Shown here in pieces: positions 1 through 5,924 of a stretch of 7,750 bases of DNA. Position 1 is the first letter of the stretch; each line of letters begins with the position of its first letter. A model generated the notes under the pieces. The model made no database searches and was not told the origin of the DNA. It was given only the letters and a program-made list of their open reading frames with translations. Both the position numbers and the translations under genes were made by a program. The DNA comes from Clostridiales bacterium (GTDB lineage Bacteria > Bacillota > Clostridia > Lachnospirales > Lachnospiraceae), in contig DXXQ01000018.1 in the NCBI GenBank assembly GCA_019416265.1, positions 1-7,750 on the forward strand, written 5' to 3'.

Positions 1-43
1 GTTTTTATTACTACATTCTTTTTTCTGCCGGGAAAACGCAAAA

Positions 44-86
44 AAGCCGTCCGGCCGCAGGAACTCTCTCTACGGCCGGATGGCTT
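44..86 (-). terminator. Rho-independent terminator of the csoR-mrp operon
   Basis: A 14-bp stem pairs positions 44-57 with 73-86, with one A-C mismatch and a 15-nt loop. The core is GC-rich (GGCCG against CGGCC). Read on the minus strand it is followed by a T-run (the A-run at 40-45 on the plus strand). It lies 21 bp beyond the mrp stop codon, the right place to end that transcript. On the plus strand the stem is followed by a weaker T-rich stretch, so the orientation is clearly minus. Confidence 0.92.
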
Positions 87-107
87 ATCTCTTTTGATTA
101 TTATCTT

Positions 108-938
108 TTATTTGGGCATAACCTCTGCTGCCGCTGTAAGATACTCATTGTTGATGTCTGCAAACTTTCCGCTGTCTGCTGTTGCAGCATAGGAAACGTC
201 GATAGGCATTTTTCCGAGTACCGGAACCTGGAGCTCTGCTGCGATCTCATCGATGTGGCTCTCGCCGAATACCTTGATCTCTTTGCCGCAGTCAGGACAT
301 TTTACAAAGCTGTAGTTCTCTACAATGCCCAGTACCGGAACCTTCATCATTTCTGCCATGTTGTATGCCTTCTTAACGATCATCTTAACCAGATCCTGAG
401 GAGAGGTCACGATCACAACGCCCTCTACCGGAAGAGACTGGAACGCAGTAAGGGGAACATCTCCTGTTCCCGGAGGCATATCCACAAATAAGTAGTCCAG
501 CTCGCCCCAGATAACATCTGTCCAGAACTGTTTCACCATATTTGCAAGAACCGGTCCTCTCCAGATTACAGGAGTATCCTCTGTAGGAAGAAGAAGGTTA
601 ATGGACATAACCTTGATTCCATTGGAAGTCTCCATCGGGAAAATACCGTCGTCATTTGCATTTGCCGCACCTGTCAGTCCGTACATTTTCGGAATGGACG
701 GTCCTGTGATGTCCGCGTCAAGGATTCCTACTTTATAACCTTTTGCAGCCATCATATTGGCAAGGGAACCTGTTACGAAGGATTTTCCTACGCCGCCTTT
801 ACCGCTGACGATTCCCACTACATGTTTGATGTTGGAAAATTTGTTCATTTCTTCCAGAAAGCTCTTTGGCTTGTCTTTCTGGCTGCAGCCTTCACAGCTT
901 GATTTCGTACATGTTGTACTGTTGCACTCTTTTGCCAT
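108..938 (-). CDS. mrp: Mrp/NBP35-family P-loop ATPase, iron-sulfur cluster carrier
   Basis: The 276-aa product belongs to the Mrp/NBP35/ApbC family, cytosolic ATPases that bind and hand over [4Fe-4S] clusters to apo-proteins. A deviant Walker A (SGKGGVGKS, about residues 45-53, with the signature lysine) is followed by the DADITGPS segment (74-81) and a Walker B-like VDMPPGTGD (152-160). The C-terminal CPDC pair (Cys214, Cys217) is the cluster-bridging CXXC of the family. The N-terminus adds four cysteines (5, 10, 15, 18), recalling the extra N-terminal cluster site of NBP35-type members. The start was set at ATG 936-938 because the AAGGAG at 947-952 gives 8-nt spacing; a GTG nine bases upstream would overlap that site. 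The gene follows the metal-sensor gene by 20 nt with no promoter visible between, so they are probably co-transcribed. The family call is secure; the target proteins are unknown. Confidence 0.93.
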   Translation of the reverse strand: MAKECNSTTCTKSSCEGCSQKDKPKSFLEEMNKFSNIKHVVGIVSGKGGVGKSFVTGSLANMMAAKGYKVGILDADITGPSIPKMYGLTGAANANDDGIFPMETSNGIKVMSINLLLPTEDTPVIWRGPVLANMVKQFWTDVIWGELDYLFVDMPPGTGDVPLTAFQSLPVEGVVIVTSPQDLVKMIVKKAYNMAEMMKVPVLGIVENYSFVKCPDCGKEIKVFGESHIDEIAAELQVPVLGKMPIDVSYAATADSGKFADINNEYLTAAAEVMPK

Positions 939-958
939 TTTTCGCACTCCTTTTTCAT

Positions 959-1306
959 TTACTTCATGAACCGGTCGATTGCAACTTCCAGTTCTTTGAT
1001 CGCTTCTTTATCGCCATGTTCCACTGCATCCACAATACAGTGCTCAATATGGTCCTGAAGTATAATTTTGCCCGTGTTGTTTATTGCGGATTTCACAGCG
1101 GAAAGCTGTATCAGCACTTCGCTGCAGTCGCGTCCGTCCTCCACCATTCGTTTGATGGATTCCATATGCCCGATTGCCCGTGAAAGTCTGTTGATAACTG
1201 CCTTCGTATGTGCATGACTGTGATGATGTCCATGCTCGCCATGGGAATGCTCGATCACAGTTCCGTCTTCAAGGATATGCTGGTGTTTCTCCTTTGTACC
1301 ACACAT
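959..1306 (-). CDS. CsoR/FrmR-family metal-sensing transcriptional repressor with His-rich N-terminus
   Basis: This 115-aa protein belongs to the CsoR/RcnR/FrmR (DUF156) family, all-helical DNA-binding repressors that release DNA when metal or another effector binds. The core starts near residue 36 (VINRLSRAIGHMESI). Cys61, His86 and Cys90 match the spacing of the Cu(I) ligands Cys36, His61 and Cys65 of mycobacterial CsoR (25 and 4 residues apart), so Cu(I) sensing is the first guess. Ahead of the core is an extension of about 33 residues with ten histidines (8, 10, 20, 22, 25, 27, 28, 29, 31, 33), which is not part of the minimal family and could bind nickel, zinc or copper. An AAAGGAG at 1313-1319 precedes the ATG by 6 nt. 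It is the first gene of a likely two-gene operon with mrp. No copper ATPase or chaperone is nearby, so the effector remains open. Confidence 0.88.
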   Translation of the reverse strand: MCGTKEKHQHILEDGTVIEHSHGEHGHHHSHAHTKAVINRLSRAIGHMESIKRMVEDGRDCSEVLIQLSAVKSAINNTGKIILQDHIEHCIVDAVEHGDKEAIKELEVAIDRFMK

Positions 1307-1431
1307 AAACTTCTCCTTTCCATCAGAGTCCTGTCTTTCAGCTCTTTGCTTCAGGTCAGTTCCCGGATGTTATCCTGTCACTGTTCACACTGCACAACCA
1401 GGCAGGAAACAGCAACCATTTCTCACGCATA
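1307..1431 (-). other. Long leader of the csoR-mrp transcript
   Basis: If the promoter at 1438-1467 is used, the transcript has an untranslated leader of about 125 nt. It contains a small hairpin on the minus strand: GGAT, a 3-nt loop, ATCC, flanked by CAGT and ACTG arms (about 1355-1381). I do not recognise a known riboswitch in it. A CsoR-type operator, usually a G/C-rich inverted repeat, was not evident either. Short reading frames of 13 and 24 codons occur near the 5' end but lack convincing ribosome binding sites. Confidence 0.4.
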
Positions 1432-1437
1432 GATTAT

Positions 1438-1467
1438 ATTATACCACATCTGTCAAATCTCTGTAAA
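1438..1467 (-). promoter_or_regulatory. Predicted sigma-A promoter for csoR-mrp
   Basis: On the minus strand, TTTACA (1462-1467) and TATAAT (1438-1443) are separated by 18 bp. The -10 box is preceded by TGG, giving an extended -10 (TGnTATAAT). The -35 box lies within the last codons of the upstream 75-aa gene (stop at 1453-1455), so the csoR-mrp pair can be transcribed independently of it. A TTGACA at 1453-1458 is also present, but it is only 9 bp from the -10 box and cannot serve as its -35. Confidence 0.7.
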
Positions 1468-1680
1468 GGAACAACGCTGTTTTATTTGAGAAGTTACGAT
1501 ATCAAAGATGACCGTACCGTCTGCAAGTACCGTTTTTTCATAGGAAATGTCTTTTCCCGCAAATTTATTCTTAATATATTCCTCCGGATCCTCAAGCTCC
1601 AGTTCTTCCACAAACACATCCCGCATCTGATTCCTCGGACATTTGTTAAAAATTTCCCAGATTACTTCGTATTCCTTCAT
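1453..1680 (-). CDS. Small protein of unknown function, 75 aa
   Basis: I do not recognise the family of this acidic 75-residue protein. It has no signal peptide and no membrane segment, so it is probably cytosolic. The N-terminal half looks helical (EYEVIWEIFNKCP, then RDVFVEELELEDPEEYI). The second half has a likely beta pair around YEKTVLADGTVIFDIV. There are two cysteines (14 and 70). It is likely a real gene: an AAAGGAG (1688-1694) lies 7 nt before the ATG, and a perfect TTGACA-17-TATAAT promoter lies just upstream. It is divergent from xpt and upstream of the metal-sensor gene, whose promoter overlaps its 3' end. No terminator is visible after it, so some read-through into csoR is possible. 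No function can be given. Confidence 0.72.
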   Translation of the reverse strand: MKEYEVIWEIFNKCPRNQMRDVFVEELELEDPEEYIKNKFAGKDISYEKTVLADGTVIFDIVTSQIKQRCSFTEI

Positions 1681-1713
1681 GACCCTTCTCCTTTTCTTTT
1701 ATTCTTTGGCACT

Positions 1714-1742
1714 ATTATAATTATTTTCGATTTTTTTGTCAA
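1714..1742 (-). promoter_or_regulatory. Perfect consensus sigma-A promoter for the 75-aa gene
   Basis: On the minus strand, TTGACA (1737-1742) and TATAAT (1714-1719) are exactly 17 bp apart, a full consensus match in an A/T-rich spacer. Transcription should start near 1707, giving a leader of about 27 nt containing the ribosome binding site. Its -35 box is 7 bp from the -35 box of the divergent xpt promoter. Confidence 0.82.
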
Positions 1743-1749
1743 AAAATAA

Positions 1750-1778
1750 TTGCACTTGCGGCCATTTTGGCTTATAGT
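1750..1778 (+). promoter_or_regulatory. Predicted sigma-A promoter for xpt
   Basis: TTGCAC (1750-1755) and TATAGT (1773-1778) are 17 bp apart, which predicts a transcript start near 1785 and a leader of about 44 nt. A second TATAAT at 1782-1787 has no good -35 at a proper distance. The spacer holds a small dyad, GCCA-TTT-TGGC (1761-1771), a possible but unproven operator. The leader is too short for a purine riboswitch. Confidence 0.65.
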
Positions 1779-1828
1779 AGATATAATATCCAAAACTATA
1801 AACATACATAGCCAAAGGAGAGCGAACC

Positions 1829-2404
1829 ATGAAACTTTTAAAAGACCGTATTCTGAAAGACGGTACGATTAAACCGGGTAATATTTTAAAAGTAGACAGT
1901 TTTTTAAACCACCAGATGGACATAGCGCTCATCAATGAAATCGGAAAAGAATTTAAAGCCCGTTTTTCTGACTGTCCCATCACAAAAATTCTTACAATTG
2001 AAGCATCCGGTATCGGCATTGCCTGCATCGTTGCCCAGTATTTCGATGTTCCTGTTATATTTGCCAAGAAAACACAGAGTCTCAACCTGGATGGAGAGGT
2101 ATATACCAGCAAGGTAGAGTCCTTTACCCACAAGAAGGTTTACGATGTCATCCTTTCCAAGAAATTCCTTGGTCCGGACGACCATGTACTCCTCATTGAC
2201 GACTTCCTTGCAAACGGATGTGCACTTCTCGGTCTGATCGAAATCGTGAAAGAGTCCGGCGCAACCTTAGAAGGCGCAGGTATCTGTATTGAGAAAGGCT
2301 TCCAGCAGGGCGGACAGATCATCCGCGATATGGGTGTTCGACTGGAATCTCTCGCAATTGTAGATTCCATGACCGACGATTCCCTGACCTTCAGAGAATC
2401 CTGA
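1829..2404 (+). CDS. xpt: Xanthine phosphoribosyltransferase
   Basis: The 191-aa enzyme transfers phosphoribose from PRPP to xanthine, giving XMP for purine salvage in the cytosol. It resembles Bacillus subtilis Xpt (about 194 aa) along its whole length. Shared features are KVDSFLNHQ near the N-terminus (21-29), TIEASGIGIA (56-65), FAKK (78-81), the PRPP-binding loop VLLIDDFLANG (120-130), and IEKGFQ (154-159). The ATG at 1829 follows an AAAGGAG (1814-1820) with 8-nt spacing. It is a single-gene unit, divergent from the 75-aa gene and ended by the shared terminator. In many Firmicutes xpt sits with the permease pbuX and is controlled by a purine riboswitch; neither is seen here. The identification rests on strong motif agreement. 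Confidence 0.95.
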   Translation: MKLLKDRILKDGTIKPGNILKVDSFLNHQMDIALINEIGKEFKARFSDCPITKILTIEASGIGIACIVAQYFDVPVIFAKKTQSLNLDGEVYTSKVESFTHKKVYDVILSKKFLGPDDHVLLIDDFLANGCALLGLIEIVKESGATLEGAGICIEKGFQQGGQIIRDMGVRLESLAIVDSMTDDSLTFRES

Positions 2405-2412
2405 TATATGAA

Positions 2413-2468
2413 GAAAAAAAGTGACAGGAGGATCTTACCAGGATTCCTCTGTCACTTTTCTTTTTGTT
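2413..2468. terminator. Bidirectional intrinsic terminator between xpt and the convergent operon
   Basis: GTGACAG (2421-2427) pairs with CTGTCAC (2449-2455), extended by AGGA against TCCT after a single-base bulge. The left flank is a run of A (2414-2420, T-run for minus-strand RNA) and the right flank is T-rich (2456-2465). It therefore fits Rho-independent termination of xpt from the left and of the four-gene envelope operon from the right. It begins about 17 bp after the xpt stop and about 16 bp beyond the stop of the lipoprotein gene. Confidence 0.9.
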
Positions 2469-2470
2469 CT

Positions 2471-3865
2471 TTATGCCTTTGATACAGGGACAGCCGTTCC
2501 CTCAGGAACAGGGGTTCCTGTGATTTCTTCTGAAGGAGAAGGTGAAACTGCCGGATTCTCCTCTTCCTCCTCAGGAATTGGAGTTCCTGTTGGCTGTACC
2601 TCCGTTTCCTCCTCTGTTTCACCGGAAATTGTTTCATCGAAAGCCGTACTTCCCGGTCTTGTTTCCTTCGGCGTCGGCGTCGGTGTTGGAAGCTGAGGCA
2701 TGATCTCTTCTTCTGTATAAGTTCCGTTGTCGATCATGATCTGATAATTATCCCCGTCAATAAGCTCCGCCTCACAGGTATAAGCGCCTATGATCTTTTT
2801 GCCATTGTCATACTGAGAATAGTTATCCACCTCTGCCTTCTCTCCCGTCAGATATCCATCCACCATTTTTACGCAGACATCTGCCAGCTCGCTTCTGTCC
2901 TGGAAAAGTGTAAAGGCTGTTTTTCCCTCGGCAACTGCCTTTACAGCCTCCGCCTCACTTCCGAAGCCTGTGATCAGCGGCAGATTTACGTTTTCCACAG
3001 TGATGTCTCTGGATTCCAGCAGTTCCGATACTGCATATGTATATTCGTCAGAGGCCGTGCAGATAATGTCCGGCGTTCCCTCTGCTGTATAAAACTCATC
3101 CAGAATTGCCTGAAGCCTGGTTTTTGCTGAAGCCGCGCTTCCTCTCATTACACTGGTATCGTCGAAGCTGAGCTTTTCTGATCTGCACACAAGCGTTCCG
3201 TCATCCAGATACTCCTGAAGCACCTCCAGGATTCCGTTGTAGAAAAACAGCTCTCCCGCATCCTCAGGCGTTCCCATAAGAAATTCAATGGTATACGAAA
3301 GCTTCTCTTCTCTGGCTGTTTCCAGCTCTTTCCTCTTCACAATGGTCTCTCCCACCAGTCTTCCCTCAGCTCTGGTGTCAAAAGCCGCATAATATTTGAT
3401 AAACTCTGTATTCATGACCAGATGATCATAGGAAAATACAGGAATCTCCTTCTCCTCAGCCACAGCAAGGGCGTCTGTGAGTCCATAGGCATCCACCGGA
3501 TCTACGATAATGGCTGCCACCTCGCTGTCCACAAGGGTCTGTATCTGCTGGATCTGTGTTTCCGCATCCATTCCGGCCGTAAGGATCTCCGGCTGATATC
3601 CTGCTTCCGCAAACTTCTGTGAGAGATACTCCTGATCCTTTGTTCCTTCCTCAGGAAGAAGGATTCCCACCTTTACGGCTTCCTCCGGCTCTTCCTGCTC
3701 CTCTTCTTCTGTTGCCTCAGCTGCCTCTTCTTCACTTTCGGAGCTTTTTCCCTCTTTTTCGATTTCTTCGCTTTCCTTTACTGCCTCTGCAGCTTTATTG
3801 GGGCCGCAGGCAGAAAGAAAAAGCGCCGCTGCTCCCACAAGTAAAAGGGCTCTTCTATTTCTCAT
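2471..3865 (-). CDS. Sugar-type solute-binding lipoprotein with acidic linker and Pro/Thr/Glu-rich C-terminal tail
   Basis: This 464-aa protein has a lipoprotein signal peptide: positive start, hydrophobic stretch, lipobox LSAC with the lipidated cysteine at residue 20. A Glu/Ser/Ala-rich acidic linker follows (21-64). The periplasmic-binding-protein type 1 fold spans about 65-388 and resembles ChvE/xylose-binding proteins (VKVGILLPEEG, DAETQIQQIQTLVDSEVAAIIVDPVD, IPVFSYDHLV, LITGFGSEAEAVKAVAEGKTAFTLFQD). A tail of about 73 residues (392-464) is rich in Pro, Thr and Glu (TPTPTP, GTPIPEEEEE, SPSPSEE) and is not part of the fold. Such proteins capture monosaccharides for an ABC importer at the outer membrane face, but no permease or ATPase gene is here. 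The ATG overlaps the gatD stop (ATGA), and a perfect AGGAGG at 3872-3877 lies inside gatD. It could be an orphan binding protein, a sensor, or part of envelope metabolism; the ligand is unknown. Confidence 0.88.
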   Translation of the reverse strand: MRNRRALLLVGAAALFLSACGPNKAAEAVKESEEIEKEGKSSESEEEAAEATEEEEQEEPEEAVKVGILLPEEGTKDQEYLSQKFAEAGYQPEILTAGMDAETQIQQIQTLVDSEVAAIIVDPVDAYGLTDALAVAEEKEIPVFSYDHLVMNTEFIKYYAAFDTRAEGRLVGETIVKRKELETAREEKLSYTIEFLMGTPEDAGELFFYNGILEVLQEYLDDGTLVCRSEKLSFDDTSVMRGSAASAKTRLQAILDEFYTAEGTPDIICTASDEYTYAVSELLESRDITVENVNLPLITGFGSEAEAVKAVAEGKTAFTLFQDRSELADVCVKMVDGYLTGEKAEVDNYSQYDNGKKIIGAYTCEAELIDGDNYQIMIDNGTYTEEEIMPQLPTPTPTPKETRPGSTAFDETISGETEEETEVQPTGTPIPEEEEENPAVSPSPSEEITGTPVPEGTAVPVSKA

Positions 3866-4593
3866 AATGCGCCTCCTGCAAATCTGTTATATATATATGC
3901 GTTTGCCTCCTGTTCCTGACTGTCGTCAAGAGGGGTAAGCTCCACTTTTTCTCCATATTTGCGCTCAAGCCCCCGGACGATGAGCCAGTCTGCAAGCTGC
4001 GGGTTCTTTGGAAGAAGGGGGCCGTGAAGATAGGTTCCGATCACATTTTTGTACACGATTCCTTCTTCTTTGGACACTCCGTCGTTCCCCTCGCCGTAGA
4101 GAACCTTCCCCAGAGGCTTATTTCCCCTGATATCTGTCCTTCCTCCGTGGTTTTCAAAGCCTACCACAGGCATATCAAAGAGCTCGCTTTTGAGCACAAT
4201 ATTGCTGATCAGACGGCCGTCCCCCTGCTCTGTACACATATCTACAAGCTCCAGGCCGGGGATGGTTCCCTTCTCTGTTTTATAATATTCTCCGAGAAGC
4301 TGATAGCCTCCGCAGATAGCGATCACAACACCGTTGTCCTCCACATATGCCTTAAAGTCTCCCCGTATCTCCCTGAGCTTTTCGCATACCAGCATCTGCT
4401 CCCTGTCAGAGCCACCGCCCAAAAACACGATATCCAGTCCGTCGAAGCTTACCTCGTCATCCAACTCAAAGGTCTTTACCTCTGCCTCGATCCCTCTCCA
4501 CTGGCATCTCTTCACCAGGCATTGAATATTTCCTCTGTCTCCGTAAAGATTCAAAAGATCGGGATATAAATGTCCTATCGTCAGTTTCATCAT
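3862..4593 (-). CDS. gatD: Lipid II isoglutaminyl synthase, glutamine amidotransferase subunit GatD
   Basis: The 243-aa product is the glutaminase half of the MurT/GatD complex, which amidates the alpha-carboxyl of D-Glu at stem position 2 of lipid II, giving D-isoglutamine. It is a class I (CobB/CobQ-like) glutamine amidotransferase: the nucleophile is Cys94 in AICGGYQ, and His190 in GTYLHGPLLPKNP is the catalytic histidine. These match Cys94 and His189 of Staphylococcus aureus GatD. Arg127 in GDGRLISN sits where the substrate-binding arginine is expected. The N-terminus IGHLYPDLLNLYGDRGN is typical of the family. The ATG at 4593 overlaps the murT TGA as ATGA; a second ATG follows at once, so the start could be one codon later. 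Its own stop overlaps the next ATG. It acts at the cytosolic membrane face and needs MurT for activity. Confidence 0.96.
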   Translation of the reverse strand: MMKLTIGHLYPDLLNLYGDRGNIQCLVKRCQWRGIEAEVKTFELDDEVSFDGLDIVFLGGGSDREQMLVCEKLREIRGDFKAYVEDNGVVIAICGGYQLLGEYYKTEKGTIPGLELVDMCTEQGDGRLISNIVLKSELFDMPVVGFENHGGRTDIRGNKPLGKVLYGEGNDGVSKEEGIVYKNVIGTYLHGPLLPKNPQLADWLIVRGLERKYGEKVELTPLDDSQEQEANAYIYNRFAGGAL

Positions 4594-5924
4594 TTCTCAC
4601 CCTCCAGTTTCTTCAGGATATTTCTGGTGCCAAACAGAGCCGTATAATTTACAAGAAGATAAAGATTTCCTGTTCCCTTTTCAATCTTGCTTCTGATCGC
4701 CTTTTCCACATCTCCTTCCAGTTCTGAAGGAATATCCACATATTTCAGACGGAGGCGCATATCCTGACAGCGGATTCCGCTGACAGTGATGGAGCGGATG
4801 CTCTCGTCCTTAAACAGGTCAAAATCCACATCCCAGAGCCAGGAAATATCGATGCCGTCCTGGGCATTGTCGTTGATGGCGATAATAATATCCTTTGGCG
4901 TTTTATCCTGCATCACTGCGGAAATGTTCTGGTTAAAGCCTGCGGGGTTCTTGGCAAGGTTCAGGGTGATTCCCGTTCCCCTGATGCGGAACTGCTCCAT
5001 ACGGCCGTTCTCCGGATTGAACTTTCGAAGCATTTCATTAAAGTGTTCCGCCTTAAGTCCGGCTGTACGGACTCCTGCATAGGCAGCCAGAATGTTATAT
5101 ACATTGTAAAAACCCTTATAATTTGCCACAATATGAGTGTCTTCCACTGTAAAGGAAAGCTGGTCGCCTACCTTTACATCCTCTGCGTCAAAATCAATTT
5201 CCGGGCGCTTGAAGCCGCATTTGGGGCAGTGATAATCTCCCAGCTGGCTGTAATGATAGAAGTTATATTCCAGACGTTCTCCGCAGTATTTGCAGAACCG
5301 TCCCTCCCTGATTTCACTGGCAGCGCTCTCTATGACCTGTCTGCTGATTCCGTAGGTTGTAAAGGCATTTCCGCTGTCCATGGCAATATATGCGCTCAGC
5401 GCGTCGTCTCCGTTTACGATTACCTTCATGTCCGGAACCTTACGCATCATTTCCTCCAGGATATTCATGGTAATGTCGATTTCTCCATATCTGTCCAGCT
5501 GATCCCGGAACAAATTGGTGAGTATCATATAATCGGGTTTGATCGCCGGAAAAATGTATCTTGTGGAGGCTTCATCCGCCTCTATGCAGGCATAATCCGC
5601 ATCCAGCTCTCCATTCCATTTCGCTCCCAGTACAAAGGCAGAAACAACGCCGTTCAGCATATTGGAGCCTGCATGGTTGCAGATCACTTTTTTGCCCTCA
5701 GCCTCCAGAGCTGCACAGAGCATATTGTTTGTGGTCGTCTTTCCGTTTGTTCCGCACACTGCAAAGATACTTTCGCGCACCTGGCTGGAAAGCTGTTCCA
5801 GAATATCCGGACAGATTTTCAGAGCAACCTTTCCCGCCCAGGTCACTCCCTGGCGTCCCATTTTTTTACATATATATCCAACAATTTTTGCTGCGCTTAC
5901 AGCAAGCATTCTTCTTATCTTCAT
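4590..5924 (-). CDS. murT: Lipid II isoglutaminyl synthase, Mur ligase-like subunit MurT
   Basis: This 444-aa Mur-ligase homologue activates the D-Glu carboxylate of lipid II with ATP and accepts ammonia from GatD. The P-loop is VCGTNGKTTT (56-65). The central domain includes CIEADEAS and LTNLFRDQLDRYGEID (136-150). A four-cysteine zinc ribbon inserted in the middle domain (Cys211, Cys214, Cys233, Cys236) is a hallmark of MurT. The C-terminal domain (DUF1727) carries NDNAQDGIDISWLWD (351-365), the conserved segment containing the aspartate that completes the GatD active site. The length is usual for the family. The ATG at 5924 overlaps the stop of the upstream gene (ATGA), with an AAGGAAA-like site about 9 nt before it; the stop overlaps gatD. 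The protein works with GatD at the inner membrane face. Amidation is needed for efficient cross-linking in several Gram-positives. Confidence 0.96.
   Translation of the reverse strand: MKIRRMLAVSAAKIVGYICKKMGRQGVTWAGKVALKICPDILEQLSSQVRESIFAVCGTNGKTTTNNMLCAALEAEGKKVICNHAGSNMLNGVVSAFVLGAKWNGELDADYACIEADEASTRYIFPAIKPDYMILTNLFRDQLDRYGEIDITMNILEEMMRKVPDMKVIVNGDDALSAYIAMDSGNAFTTYGISRQVIESAASEIREGRFCKYCGERLEYNFYHYSQLGDYHCPKCGFKRPEIDFDAEDVKVGDQLSFTVEDTHIVANYKGFYNVYNILAAYAGVRTAGLKAEHFNEMLRKFNPENGRMEQFRIRGTGITLNLAKNPAGFNQNISAVMQDKTPKDIIIAINDNAQDGIDISWLWDVDFDLFKDESIRSITVSGIRCQDMRLRLKYVDIPSELEGDVEKAIRSKIEKGTGNLYLLVNYTALFGTRNILKKLEGEK

Noticed and set aside
936..947. GTG at 945-947 as the start of mrp
   Set aside because: Its G is part of the AAGGAG ribosome binding site; that site fits the ATG at 936-938 with 8-nt spacing.
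1355..1430. Short frames of 13 and 24 codons in the csoR leader, considered as leader peptides
   Set aside because: There is no convincing ribosome binding site, the 24-codon frame would start at the predicted transcript start, and neither has the codon runs expected of an attenuator.
1699..2185. Minus-strand open frames (144 and 93 codons) across xpt
   Set aside because: They are antisense to a clear xpt gene, and the first would run through the divergent promoter region. No supporting start signals were seen.
2640..2700. Repeat-like Pro/Thr codons near the lipoprotein 3' end, considered as a DNA repeat array
   Set aside because: It is a short run of TP dipeptides in a low-complexity tail, without regular repeat units or spacers.
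4024..4569. Plus-strand frame of 181 codons over gatD
   Set aside because: It is antisense to a gene with confirmed catalytic residues and has no family resemblance or ribosome binding site.
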